A stretch of DNA of 64,000 nt from Vibrio aquaticus (GTDB taxonomy: Bacteria > Pseudomonadota > Gammaproteobacteria > Enterobacterales > Vibrionaceae). Each line of letters starts with the position of its first letter. Within the stretch, counting starts at the first letter, position 1. Location: the NCBI RefSeq assembly GCF_003970385.1, contig NZ_RXZH01000002.1, forward strand, positions 62,001 to 126,000. The letters are read 5' to 3'. Positions 1-8,549 of the stretch are shown here, one piece after another. The position numbers were made by a program, and so were the translations under genes. Below the pieces are notes generated by a model. The model saw only the letters and a list, made by a program, of their open reading frames with translations. It ran no database searches and was not told where the DNA came from.

Positions 1-158
1 TAGAGCCACATGATAAACCTAAACACCCAAAGCATGGCCGTTCAATCGCGAGTGGTTCTGCAAGCGTGAACATTGATGGTAAGCCAGCAGCAAGGGCGGG
101 TGATCCGGTAGGGTGTGGTGGTGTGTTACAGGGGAGCAGCAGTGTCAATATTGGTTAG
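1..158 (+). CDS. PAAR-domain T6SS spike-tip protein, C-terminal end (partial)
   Basis: Only the last 51 codons are in the window; the 5' end lies upstream. The reading frame (first full codon at base 3, TAG at 156-158) ends with the typical PAAR tail: SGSASVNIDGKPAARAGD, then VGCGGVLQGSSSVNIG. PAAR proteins fold into a small cone that binds metal and sharpens the VgrG trimer at the tip of the T6SS tube, often carrying effectors. The position at the head of a full T6SS cluster fits that role, as in the V. cholerae cluster where a PAAR gene precedes vipA. Its last 17 bases overlap the next gene, which suggests coupled translation. Whether an effector domain precedes this tail cannot be seen. 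Confidence 0.85.
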   Translation, partial: EPHDKPKHPKHGRSIASGSASVNIDGKPAARAGDPVGCGGVLQGSSSVNIG

Positions 159-1158
159 AGCATTATTGTTAGCAGGCACTTGTTTGCTTTTCTTTTCGAA
201 AAGTCTTGTCGCGGGTGAAACGTACAGTGTTGAAACTATGTCACCGGACGAGGCTTATCAACGTGGTCGTTTACTTAAAGCACAATTTAAAAATAGAGAA
301 GCAAGGGAGTATCTAAAGTCAGCAGCAGATCGAGGTCATGGTAAGAGCGGCTATCTCTATGCGATGGAACTACGCCGAACGGGCTATTTGCAGCGTGATC
401 AACGAGCGTCAAAAGATTATTTAATCCGATCGGCAGAACAAGGAAATAGGCAAGCGCTAAGGTACCTTCATTTGCGAGGAGATTGGTTAACAGCAGCTGA
501 ACAAGAAAGCTATCAGCAGCGCTATTTTGATGACTTAATCAGACTAGGCGCGACTCAACCCAGCCTCGCTTATTTCCTATTGTCTGAATTCTACTTAAGC
601 GTTGATGGTGAGCTTTCAAACTATTACCTGGAAAAGTCGATGGAGTTTGACTTCGCAAAAGCCTATATGGAAGGGGCGCGTAGAATAGAACGCGGTGAGA
701 TTGACTTTATGTTTGCTGCTAAAAGTGAACGGATTATGAAGCAATATTATCAACAAGCGGCAAATCTCGATTATCTCCCCGCTCTAAGGAAACTGGTTTT
801 AATCTCTGAAAAAGAGGGCAATTTTCAACAAGCACTTGAGTGGCGAAAAAAAGCATTGGATCTAGGGGACATAAGCTCGCTGATCTCGATGTACAAGATC
901 TACAGCGGTTCGAGTAGCCAATACCCATTTGTTGAAATAGATCGACCTCGGTCTTTAGCTTATTTGATGCTTTATCTAGAAACTGCTGGTGATAGCACCT
1001 TCAGTGCCGTGTATCGGCAAGCAAAAGTAAACCAGTCAGAACTAGCAACTCTCGCGTCGGAAGCACAGATGGCGGAGGCGAAGAAACTTAAAATTGCGCT
1101 TAGCGAAGGGGTCGTTTTTTACCACCATGATGGAATTTGGGAAGATTTAAAGTATTAA
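142..1158 (+). CDS. secreted Sel1-like repeat protein of the T6SS cluster
   Basis: The product has 338 residues. I chose GTG at 142 because AGGGGAG (130-136) lies five bases upstream and because it puts a clean signal peptide at the N terminus (VRALLLAGTCLLFF, then a likely cut near VAG). An earlier GTG at 115 would lie deep in the PAAR gene. The mature part is helical with several loosely conserved Sel1/TPR-like units, for example around residues 95-110 (QGNRQALRYLHLRG) and 195-260 (ANLDYLPALRKL, then LEWRKKALDLGDISSLISMY). Sel1 repeats mediate protein-protein contacts. It is translationally coupled to the PAAR gene and sits just before tssB, so a periplasmic accessory, adaptor or immunity role is possible. 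That is inference; the function is unknown. Confidence 0.7.
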   Translation: MSILVRALLLAGTCLLFFSKSLVAGETYSVETMSPDEAYQRGRLLKAQFKNREAREYLKSAADRGHGKSGYLYAMELRRTGYLQRDQRASKDYLIRSAEQGNRQALRYLHLRGDWLTAAEQESYQQRYFDDLIRLGATQPSLAYFLLSEFYLSVDGELSNYYLEKSMEFDFAKAYMEGARRIERGEIDFMFAAKSERIMKQYYQQAANLDYLPALRKLVLISEKEGNFQQALEWRKKALDLGDISSLISMYKIYSGSSSQYPFVEIDRPRSLAYLMLYLETAGDSTFSAVYRQAKVNQSELATLASEAQMAEAKKLKIALSEGVVFYHHDGIWEDLKY

Positions 1159-1450
1159 TTTAGCAGTGTGTGTTGCGAAACTCTTCATAGAATTTAGAGG
1201 AGTCCCTAACGCAACCCCCATGGTTCCTTTAAGGTGTTTTTATGCAACGGAATCTCGAAAGCGTAGCACTGGCATCTTTGTTTATCAAAACGTACCTAAC
1301 GTCACCTCCCGGAAGAAGAAGCCCGTTTGAGTCGAATTAAATTACGATAATTTAGGCGCCATTATCGATTGGTCGTGGATAAATGACACTAAATCAATCG
1401 GTTACAGCCTACATGTACACCAACCTACATTTAAATGGAGAACCTAGATC
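1159..1450 (+). other. 292-nt intergenic region before tssB
   Basis: This is the only large gap in the T6SS cluster, so the promoter of the tssB operon probably lies here. I could not find a convincing sigma-54 (-24/-12) site or a well-spaced sigma-70 pair. TGGCATC near 1271 resembles half of a -24 element but lacks the GC of a -12 element. AT-rich sequence at 1336-1354 could hold a -10 box. One 32-codon reading frame (1242-1340) begins with ATG six bases after AAGG; it resembles nothing I know and is treated as doubtful. Confidence 0.4.
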
Positions 1451-1939
1451 ATGTCTAAGGAAGGAAGCGTTGCTCCCAAAGAACGAATTAATATTAAGTA
1501 TATCCCTGCTACAGGTGACGCTCAGGCGGAAGTGGAACTGCCGTTGAAAACGTTTGTTGTTGGTGATTTCAAAGGGCATCCTGAAGCGCTACCAGTCGAG
1601 GAACGTAGTACAGTTTCAGTCGACAAAAACAACTTTGAATCTGTGATGCGCGAGAGCGAATTAACGATGTCGACTACCGTAAAGAATAAGTTGAGTGACG
1701 ATGAAAACTCCGATCTTCACATTGAGTTGACCTTTAGCTCGTTGAGTGACTTCTCACCTGATTCAATTGGCAGTCAAGTGCCGGAATTAAACAAGCTGAT
1801 TGAGTTACGAGAGGCTCTTGTAGCGCTTAAAGGACCTTTAGGCAATATCCCTGCTTTTAGAGAGCAACTAGAACAACTACTAAACAGTGAAGAGTCAAGA
1901 GAGAAGCTTCTTTCAGAGCTCAATCTGGTCAGTGAATAA
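1451..1939 (+). CDS. tssB: T6SS contractile sheath small subunit TssB (VipA)
   Basis: The protein has 162 residues, the usual length for TssB. It pairs with TssC to build the cytoplasmic contractile sheath around the Hcp tube. Family features are the opening KERINIKYIPATGDAQAEVELP, the core KTFVVGDFKG (about residues 33-42) and the helical C-terminal half with FSSLSDFSPDSI and the repeated EL/RE pattern (about 98-160), which forms the sheath handle bound by ClpV in homologues. Start: ATG at 1451 follows GGAG at 1437-1440. It is the first gene of the long tss operon and is followed by tssC after 52 bases. Confidence 0.96.
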   Translation: MSKEGSVAPKERINIKYIPATGDAQAEVELPLKTFVVGDFKGHPEALPVEERSTVSVDKNNFESVMRESELTMSTTVKNKLSDDENSDLHIELTFSSLSDFSPDSIGSQVPELNKLIELREALVALKGPLGNIPAFREQLEQLLNSEESREKLLSELNLVSE

Positions 1940-1991
1940 GAAATAAATCAGGACTTATAACATTCGTCATTTAATGGATTAGGAATACTAA

Positions 1992-3464
1992 ATGTCTACA
2001 GAAACTGTCATTGAAAGACCGGAACTCTCACAGGCTAGTCTGCTTGATGAAATCATGGCTCAAACCAAGATTGCGCCTAGTGAGGAAGGTTACGATATTG
2101 CCAAAAAAGGCGTTGCAGCGTTTATTGAGAATTTGATCGGTTCTCAGCAAACGGGTAGTTCAGTGAATAAATCGTTAGTCGATCAAATGCTGGTTGAGTT
2201 AGATAAAAAAATCAGTGCGCAGATGGATGAAATTCTTCATGACGATCAATTTCAAGCGATGGAGTCGTCATGGCGAGGTCTAAAGCTATTGGTCGATCGG
2301 ACGGATTTCACTGAAAATAATAAGATTGATTTGTTGCATGCGACCAAAGAAGAATTGTTAGAAGATTTTGAGTTTGCACCTGAAGCGACTCAATCAGGCT
2401 TGTACAAACATATCTACTCTTCAGGTTATGGTCAGTTTGGCGGAGAACCTACTGGAGCGATCATTGGCAATTTTACCTTTACTCCTTCAACGCCAGACAT
2501 GAAATTGCTGCAGTATATGGGCTCACTCGGAGCGATGGCACATGCCCCATTTTTATCCAGTGTTGGTCCTGAATTCTTTGGCATTGATTCGTATGAAGAG
2601 CTACCCAATATCAAAGATGTAAAATCCATTTTCGAAAGCCCTAAATATACGAAATGGCGCTCTTTACGTGAATCAGAAGATGCACGTTACATTGGTCTAA
2701 CCGCACCGCGCTTCTTACTTCGTGTCCCTTATGACCCAGTAGAAAACCCAATTAAGTCCTTCAATTACAATGAAAGTGTTTCGGGGTCCCATGACCACTA
2801 TCTTTGGGGAAATACCGCATTTGCTTTTGCAACGAGATTGACCGAGAGCTTTGCCAAATACCGTTGGTGTCCGAATATTATAGGCCCCCAAAGTGGCGGG
2901 GCCGTGGAAGACTTACCAGTGCATGTGTTTGAGTCTATGGGCGCTCTACAAGCCAAAATCCCCACAGAAGTATTGGTTACTGATCGCAAAGAGTTTGAAT
3001 TGGCTGAAGAAGGTTTCATTGCTCTCACTATGCGAAAAGGAAGTGATAACGCGGCGTTCTTTTCTGCAAACTCTATTCAAAAACCGAAAGTTTTCCCGAA
3101 TACGAAAGAAGGCAAAGAAGCGGAGACCAACTACAAATTAGGAACTCAGCTGCCTTATATGATGATCATCAATCGCTTAGCTCACTACATCAAGGTGTTA
3201 CAGCGAGAGCAGATTGGCTCATGGAAGGAACGCCAAGATCTTGAGCGAGAGTTGAATACATGGATTAAACAGTTTGTCGCAGACCAAGAAAACCCACCTG
3301 CAGATGTTCGTAGTCGCCGTCCATTAAGAGCAGCAAGGATTGAAGTGGCTGACGTAGAGGGAAATCCAGGTTGGTATCAAGTGGCCCTCTCTGTTCGACC
3401 TCACTTTAAATATATGGGTGCGAACTTTGAGCTGTCACTTGTTGGCCGCTTAGATCAAGCGTAA
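1992..3464 (+). CDS. tssC: T6SS contractile sheath large subunit TssC (VipB)
   Basis: This is a 490-residue EvpB/VipB family protein that forms the contractile sheath with TssB. Recognisable stretches are MESSWRGLKLLVDRTDF (about residues 89-105), PFLSSVGPEFFG (about 185-196) and the C-terminal PGWYQVALSVRPHFKYMGANFELSLVGRLDQA-type end, read here as RPHFKYMGANFELSLVGR. Length and order are normal. ATG at 1992 follows the AGGA of TTAGGAATACTA. The stop is only five bases from tssE, so the two are cotranscribed. Antisense and out-of-frame reading frames inside it are shadows. Confidence 0.97.
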   Translation: MSTETVIERPELSQASLLDEIMAQTKIAPSEEGYDIAKKGVAAFIENLIGSQQTGSSVNKSLVDQMLVELDKKISAQMDEILHDDQFQAMESSWRGLKLLVDRTDFTENNKIDLLHATKEELLEDFEFAPEATQSGLYKHIYSSGYGQFGGEPTGAIIGNFTFTPSTPDMKLLQYMGSLGAMAHAPFLSSVGPEFFGIDSYEELPNIKDVKSIFESPKYTKWRSLRESEDARYIGLTAPRFLLRVPYDPVENPIKSFNYNESVSGSHDHYLWGNTAFAFATRLTESFAKYRWCPNIIGPQSGGAVEDLPVHVFESMGALQAKIPTEVLVTDRKEFELAEEGFIALTMRKGSDNAAFFSANSIQKPKVFPNTKEGKEAETNYKLGTQLPYMMIINRLAHYIKVLQREQIGSWKERQDLERELNTWIKQFVADQENPPADVRSRRPLRAARIEVADVEGNPGWYQVALSVRPHFKYMGANFELSLVGRLDQA

Positions 3465-3469
3465 AGGTC

Positions 3470-3907
3470 ATGGCGTACTGTGCACCAGAAGAAAGTACGT
3501 TTGGCGTTGGCTTCTTCGAGCGTTTAGAAGCCAACTCAAGCGATTACTCTCTTACTCAAGGGCCTGAGGCCGCCAAGGTGTTGGCCTCAATTAAGCTAAA
3601 TGTCTCTCGGGTGTTAAATACCAGAGAAGGTGGAGCACAAAGTGTCCCTTCGCTTGGTTTAATCGATTTTAATGACGCAACTTTAGATACCTTAGATCTG
3701 TCACTGAAAATTAAATTGGCGATTCAACAATGTTTAAACCGCTATGAACCAAGGCTGAAAAATATTGAAGTGAGGTCGTTTAGTGACCCTTGTAGTCCGC
3801 TCGCACTTCGTTTCCAGATCATTGCCGCCATTAATAGTGACGCAATACATGACAAGGTTCAGTTTGATCTCATGCTTGAACAAAATAGACAATATCGGGT
3901 GATTTAG
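3470..3907 (+). CDS. tssE: T6SS baseplate subunit TssE
   Basis: The protein has 145 residues and is a gp25-like baseplate wedge protein. It connects the baseplate to the growing sheath and is needed for sheath assembly. The opening GVGFFERLEANSSDY matches the N terminus of TssE proteins, and the middle LNVSRVLNTREGGAQSVPSLGLIDFN (residues about 42-67) contains the conserved L-N-T-R-x-G segment of the gp25 fold. ATG at 3470 follows AAAGGTC at the end of tssC. It lies between tssC and tssF with gaps of five and four bases. Confidence 0.95.
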   Translation: MAYCAPEESTFGVGFFERLEANSSDYSLTQGPEAAKVLASIKLNVSRVLNTREGGAQSVPSLGLIDFNDATLDTLDLSLKIKLAIQQCLNRYEPRLKNIEVRSFSDPCSPLALRFQIIAAINSDAIHDKVQFDLMLEQNRQYRVI

Positions 3908-3911
3908 GCAA

Positions 3912-5681
3912 ATGACTCAAGATAAATACTTTAGAGAAGAACTTACCTTTCTGAAAGAGCAGGGACGTGAGTTTACCGAGATTCACCCTCAATTGTCGCG
4001 CTTCCTTCATGGGCGCACGATGGACCCCGATGTGGAGCGGTTACTAGAAGGTTTCGCATTTTTGACTGGGCGTCTACGCGAGAAGGTTGATGATGAGTTT
4101 CCAGAGTTAACGCATTCAATGATCAACATGCTTTGGCCCAATTACCTTCGCCCAGTACCGAGCATGAGCATTTTGGCATTTTCACCGGATCACAGCGTCA
4201 GTGAAAAACAAGTTATTGAACAAGGGACACAAGTCGACAGTAAGCCGATTCTTGGCACTCAATGCCATTTCAAAACATGCCGAGATGTCACCTTATACCC
4301 ATTGAGTTGTAGTGGGGTGAAAGCGCTTCATACTCGCAAGGCAACGGTTATCGACTTAAACCTTGAGCTGCAAGGTGATACCACTTTAGGTAATGCAGAT
4401 ATTGATGCCTTAAGGTTTTACCTTGGTGGTGATAAATACAGCGCTCAAATGCTCTACCTATGGCTGAACCACTATTTAGATAAGGCTTCAGTAGAAGTCG
4501 ATGGTGTTGAGTTTTCCTTGCCGAAGGAATGTTTCAAAACGGTAGGCTTTGAAAGAAAGGATGCTTTATTACCTTACCCAAATAACGTTTACGAAGGGTA
4601 TCGAATCTTGCAGGAATACCTCTCTTTTCCTGAAGCGTTTTACTTTTTTGATCTCTCTGGGGTTAAAAAAGCAATGCCTGGACATATCACTGGGTCGCTG
4701 ACATTGAAGTTGTACTTCACCAAGACTCTGCCTGCCGAGGTTCGAGTTCAACAGGAAAACTTTCAATTGTATTGTACTCCAATCATCAATTTATTTGATC
4801 ACGACTCCGATCCTATTGACTTATCTGGGCGTCAGACTGAGTACCGAGTGATGCCTTCAAGTTGTTACCCCTCTCACTATGAGGTCTTTAACATAGAGTC
4901 TGTGACCGGTTGGCAAGACCGTTCAGTGAATGGGCAGCGTATTCGAGGTTCAGAACGTCAATATGCGTCTTTTGAGAGCTTTCAACATGAAGTGGAACGG
5001 GTACGAAATCGTAAGGCGTTGTATTACCGCACCCGAGTAAAAGAGAGCATTCGAAACGATGGTTTTGAAACCTATATTTCTTTTGTGCGAAGTGACGAAA
5101 CCACTTCTCTTGATCTCGATGAAGCAATATCTATTAAGTTGATGTGTACTAATCGACTGTTGCCCTTGGAATTAGGTATTGGGGATATTTGTCATTCAAC
5201 GGAGACATCACCACCGTTTGCAAGCTTTGAAAACATTACTTTGCCTTCTCAGTCTTTAAGGCCGGTTTTAGACGGCAGTTTACTATGGACCTTGATCTCA
5301 AATTTGTCGCTTAACTATTTATCACTGCTCTCTAAAGACGCTTTGTGCAGTGTATTGAAAGCGTATGATTTTAAGGCACTTGTTGACCGTCAAGCTGAAC
5401 GAATCTCACGTCGACGTTTAGACGCAATACAGAAAATTGAATCTAGCCCGCTCGATAAAATCATGAAGGGTCGCCCTATCAGAGGATTGCAATCGAAGAT
5501 TTATATCGACCAATCAGGATTTGGCAGCGAAGGGGAAGTTTATCTATTTGGGACCGTGTTAAGTCATTTTTTAGCGCTTTATTCGAGCATTAACTCATTT
5601 CATGAGTTGCACGTTATCAACACAACGAATCGGGAGAAGTATACATGGGGGCCTCAGGAAGGGATGCAACCGATCATGTGA
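3912..5681 (+). CDS. tssF: T6SS baseplate subunit TssF (VasA)
   Basis: The protein has 589 residues, normal for TssF/ImpG. The N terminus YFREELTFLKEQGREFTEIHP and the following DPDVERLLEGFAFLTGRLREKVDDEFPEL (about residues 35-65) are hallmarks of the family. TssF forms the baseplate wedge with TssG, TssE and TssK that docks on the membrane complex. The C-terminal half carries GQSDL-type beta regions such as GEVYLFGTVLSHFLALYSSINSFHEL. The reading frame is intact. Its 3' end overlaps the start of tssG by up to 37 bases. Confidence 0.96.
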   Translation: MTQDKYFREELTFLKEQGREFTEIHPQLSRFLHGRTMDPDVERLLEGFAFLTGRLREKVDDEFPELTHSMINMLWPNYLRPVPSMSILAFSPDHSVSEKQVIEQGTQVDSKPILGTQCHFKTCRDVTLYPLSCSGVKALHTRKATVIDLNLELQGDTTLGNADIDALRFYLGGDKYSAQMLYLWLNHYLDKASVEVDGVEFSLPKECFKTVGFERKDALLPYPNNVYEGYRILQEYLSFPEAFYFFDLSGVKKAMPGHITGSLTLKLYFTKTLPAEVRVQQENFQLYCTPIINLFDHDSDPIDLSGRQTEYRVMPSSCYPSHYEVFNIESVTGWQDRSVNGQRIRGSERQYASFESFQHEVERVRNRKALYYRTRVKESIRNDGFETYISFVRSDETTSLDLDEAISIKLMCTNRLLPLELGIGDICHSTETSPPFASFENITLPSQSLRPVLDGSLLWTLISNLSLNYLSLLSKDALCSVLKAYDFKALVDRQAERISRRRLDAIQKIESSPLDKIMKGRPIRGLQSKIYIDQSGFGSEGEVYLFGTVLSHFLALYSSINSFHELHVINTTNREKYTWGPQEGMQPIM

Positions 5682-6655
5682 TGGATAACGCTCAGGTCGA
5701 CTTTCCAAAACTTACGAACGTGCATGATTACAATTTTTATCAGTTGGTTGAGTTACTTCAAAAACTCCATCAATTGAACCCAGAGGACGAGGAATGGGAA
5801 AGACAATGCAAACTGGTTTTTAGTGCAAATACCAGTTTAGGATTTTCACCTTCGGACGTAGAGAAAGTGACTCATCGAGACGATGAACGCATGGTGATGC
5901 TCACCAATTTTTTTGGCTTATCTGGAGCACAGTCGCCTCTACCTGGTTTTATCGTCGAGCAACTGGTGAATGAAGACCCGGGAGGCATGAAACAGCCATT
6001 TTTCGATTTTTTTAATAACCGATTGATCAATCTGGTTCATCGAATTTGGCGCAAGTATCGCTATTTTGTTCGCTTTCAGCCCAATGCTGAAGATGAATTT
6101 TCAGCCCAGTTACTGTCTTTGGTTGGATTAGGGCTCCCGGAGTTGAGAGGGGACACGCCAATCAATTGGTGCAAGATGCTTGCTTACTCCGGAACGCTTG
6201 CGGGACGAAGCCGTTCACCACAGGTCGTCGCTGGCATCATTGCGCACTGCTTTGATTTAGACCATGTCGAGATTCGTCAATGGACACCTCGTACGGTGAA
6301 AATAGAGCGTTCACAACAGACTTCGATTGGTGTGTTGAATTCAGCGCTTGGGAGCACAAGCATTATTGGGGAGTCGGTTGTTGACTGCAATAGCAAGTTC
6401 ACTATCTGCATTGGCAACTTATCTCATAGTAAGTTCAGTGATTTTTTACCATCAGGGAAAGAGTTCAGTCCTTTGTGCAAACTGATCGAGGTTGTTCTCA
6501 GAGAGCAAATGGCATACGACTTAGAGCTCACAATGAATCGCTGTGATGCCCCTGACTTTAGATTGGGTATGTCCGGTGAAGGCGCACTTGGTTGGACTTC
6601 TTTTTTGAACGGACAAACTCAAGAGCACAATGTGTTAATTCAAGTGAGGCAGTAA
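5645..6655 (+). CDS. tssG: T6SS baseplate subunit TssG (VasB)
   Basis: The protein has 336 residues from ATG 5645, within the normal TssG/ImpH range. That start has GGGAG at 5632-5636, eight bases upstream. A second in-frame ATG at 5681 overlaps the tssF stop by one base (324 residues) but has no well-spaced Shine-Dalgarno, so either is possible. The family is shown by YNFYQLVELLQKLHQLNP, then VTHRDDERMVMLTNFFGLSGAQSPLP (about residues 78-105) and FFDFFNNRLINLVHRIWRKYRY (about 119-140). TssG pairs with TssF in the baseplate wedge. The stop codon abuts the ATG of the next gene. Confidence 0.94.
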   Translation: MGASGRDATDHVMDNAQVDFPKLTNVHDYNFYQLVELLQKLHQLNPEDEEWERQCKLVFSANTSLGFSPSDVEKVTHRDDERMVMLTNFFGLSGAQSPLPGFIVEQLVNEDPGGMKQPFFDFFNNRLINLVHRIWRKYRYFVRFQPNAEDEFSAQLLSLVGLGLPELRGDTPINWCKMLAYSGTLAGRSRSPQVVAGIIAHCFDLDHVEIRQWTPRTVKIERSQQTSIGVLNSALGSTSIIGESVVDCNSKFTICIGNLSHSKFSDFLPSGKEFSPLCKLIEVVLREQMAYDLELTMNRCDAPDFRLGMSGEGALGWTSFLNGQTQEHNVLIQVRQ

Positions 6656-8068
6656 ATGGAAATTACCGAGTTACCCAAGCTGACACTGCTTGTCGTCAAT
6701 GCGCAGATACTAGAATCGAAACTCTCGGCGCTTATTTCGTGGAATAGTCACGGAGGGGTCATCGGTTCTTCATCAGAAGCTGACTGGCAACTGCAGAACG
6801 CCAATCAACCCATTGACGAAGAACATTGCGAAGTGGTGGTGGTAGATGGTGCATTTTGCCTTCGAGATCTATGTGGAAAGACGTATTTAAACCACTCCGA
6901 TATGCCTATTGGACAAGGGGGATTGGCGAAGTTAGTCCATAGAGATCGAGTACAGGTGGGCCCTTATCAGATTCGAGTGATGCTAGGTGATTGTGAGGAT
7001 GAGTTGGTTGCAGAGCCTTTGTCTCATTGGTATCCCAGCACAAAAGAGGACTTAGTTGCGGATGGGAACTTTGATGAAGCGGATACACCTCAGAATGAAC
7101 CCACAGTAAATACAGATCCACTAAGCGCGCTTGGAAACGGAAAATCTCAAGGCCATGAGGACTCGCTCTTGGATGATGAACATCTCTCAGTCAAGCATCC
7201 TAATCACACATTACAGGCAGACAGTGAGCATCAAATATCGTCATCAATGACACTGAAAAAAATCTTAACGTTTGGCTTTGGTTTAAAGAAAAAGCAATCG
7301 CCAACCAATGGTCGTAATAACGACACTGGTTATCCAAACACAGATCTTGAAGTAGACCAACCTACAACACACAACGTATCAGAGGGCTTAATAATGGACG
7401 AACAAGTGCTTGATCTCATTGAAGAAGAAGCTGCAAAAAGCATCCACTCAGCACCAGAAAGTGCATCAGGGACGAATCACTTACTGACTGGGCCAATGTT
7501 GAATGGGCTAGGGGTAGACGTTGAAAATACAGACAGTGTAGAGCGGATGCACCTGCTGTCTCAAGAAATGGGTGAGTCATTGCAAGCTTGCATTCAAGGC
7601 ATTTTATCACTTCATCAGCAAGTCAACGATGGACGATTCGGCACTTTGAATCGAAACCTACAGCCGATCGAAGATAACCCACTTCGATTAGGACTCTCTT
7701 ATGAAGAGACGATCAAGACCTTGTATGACGGTGATAAAAGTCATGTTCACCTATCTGCAGCTGCAGCCATCCGTGAAAGCCTCGCGAATGTTCAAGCTCA
7801 TAATGAGGCGATGCAATACGCGACAAGTGAAGCTTTGGGCCAAATACTCAGGTCGTTTTCTCCCGACGTGTTACTTCGCCGCTTTAATCACTACAAGCGC
7901 CAACATCATGTAAGCGACCAAGGTGAAGATGCTTGGGCGTGGGAAATGTATCAAAACTATTATCAAGAGCTCACCTCACAGCGACAGCAAGGCTTCGAAA
8001 AGTTGTTTTGGGAAATCTTTGAGCAAGCGTATGACCGAAGAATTCGTGAGAAACAGATGGAGTTTTAA
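6656..8068 (+). CDS. tagH: T6SS-associated FHA-domain protein (TagH/Fha type)
   Basis: The protein has 470 residues. An N-terminal forkhead-associated domain spans about residues 28-105: GGVIGSSSEADWQLQ, then DEEHCEVVVVDGAFCLRDL and VHRDRVQVGPYQIRVML. FHA domains bind phosphothreonine. A low-complexity acidic and polar linker (about 115-250) follows, then a helical C-terminal domain (about 290-470) ending in RREKQ-type basic helices, typical of the T6SS FHA family. No PpkA-like kinase or PppA-like phosphatase gene is present in this cluster, so phosphorylation control is not evident here. The start abuts the tssG stop and the stop overlaps tssJ by one base. Confidence 0.9.
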   Translation: MEITELPKLTLLVVNAQILESKLSALISWNSHGGVIGSSSEADWQLQNANQPIDEEHCEVVVVDGAFCLRDLCGKTYLNHSDMPIGQGGLAKLVHRDRVQVGPYQIRVMLGDCEDELVAEPLSHWYPSTKEDLVADGNFDEADTPQNEPTVNTDPLSALGNGKSQGHEDSLLDDEHLSVKHPNHTLQADSEHQISSSMTLKKILTFGFGLKKKQSPTNGRNNDTGYPNTDLEVDQPTTHNVSEGLIMDEQVLDLIEEEAAKSIHSAPESASGTNHLLTGPMLNGLGVDVENTDSVERMHLLSQEMGESLQACIQGILSLHQQVNDGRFGTLNRNLQPIEDNPLRLGLSYEETIKTLYDGDKSHVHLSAAAAIRESLANVQAHNEAMQYATSEALGQILRSFSPDVLLRRFNHYKRQHHVSDQGEDAWAWEMYQNYYQELTSQRQQGFEKLFWEIFEQAYDRRIREKQMEF

Positions 8069-8547
8069 TGGTGAAAAATCCGTTAATCATTGGCCTGCTT
8101 TCTTTTGTCTTATCGGCGTGCAGCAGCACAGAACCTTATGTGCCCGAAAACGCACCGACAACGGTTACGTTCAGTTTAGTCGCCGATGAAGGGGTAAATC
8201 CAAGCGTTTGGGGGCAGGCCTCGCCGGTCGAAATTCAGGTATTTGAGCTGGTGGATGACTCAATGTTTATGTCAGCAAGTTATGACCAGTTAAGGGACGA
8301 CCATAAGAAGGCGCTGAGAAGCAATTTTGTGAAGCGATATGACTACGTGATGCTACCGGGTCAATTCAAGTTTGTGAATCAAATCGAAGTTGATGACGAA
8401 ACCAACTATATCGCTGTATTGGCAAACTTCTCAGATATTGAGCTGAGTGAGTGGAAGAAAGCCGTCAAGGTGTTGAATAAAGGTCGGGAATATCACTTGC
8501 TGATGTTACTCAGCGATTACGATGTAAAACTGGATAGGGTGGAATAA
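8068..8547 (+). CDS. tssJ: T6SS outer-membrane lipoprotein TssJ (VasD)
   Basis: The precursor has 159 residues with a lipoprotein signal peptide: N-terminal Lys, hydrophobic stretch and lipobox LSAC with the lipidated cysteine at residue 18. The rest is a transthyretin-like beta sandwich (TVTFSLVADEGVNPSVWGQASPVEIQVFEL). It sits on the periplasmic face of the outer membrane and binds the C-terminal end of TssM in the TssJLM trans-envelope complex. ATG at 8068 shares its A with the stop codon of the FHA gene. Asp at +2 after the lipid Cys is absent (CSS), consistent with outer-membrane sorting. Confidence 0.95.
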   Translation: MVKNPLIIGLLSFVLSACSSTEPYVPENAPTTVTFSLVADEGVNPSVWGQASPVEIQVFELVDDSMFMSASYDQLRDDHKKALRSNFVKRYDYVMLPGQFKFVNQIEVDDETNYIAVLANFSDIELSEWKKAVKVLNKGREYHLLMLLSDYDVKLDRVE

Positions 8548-8549
8548 CG

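Noticed and set aside
1265..1290. Possible sigma-54 promoter before tssB (TGGCATC)
   Set aside because: Only the first half resembles the consensus; the required GC of the -12 element is missing at the right distance.
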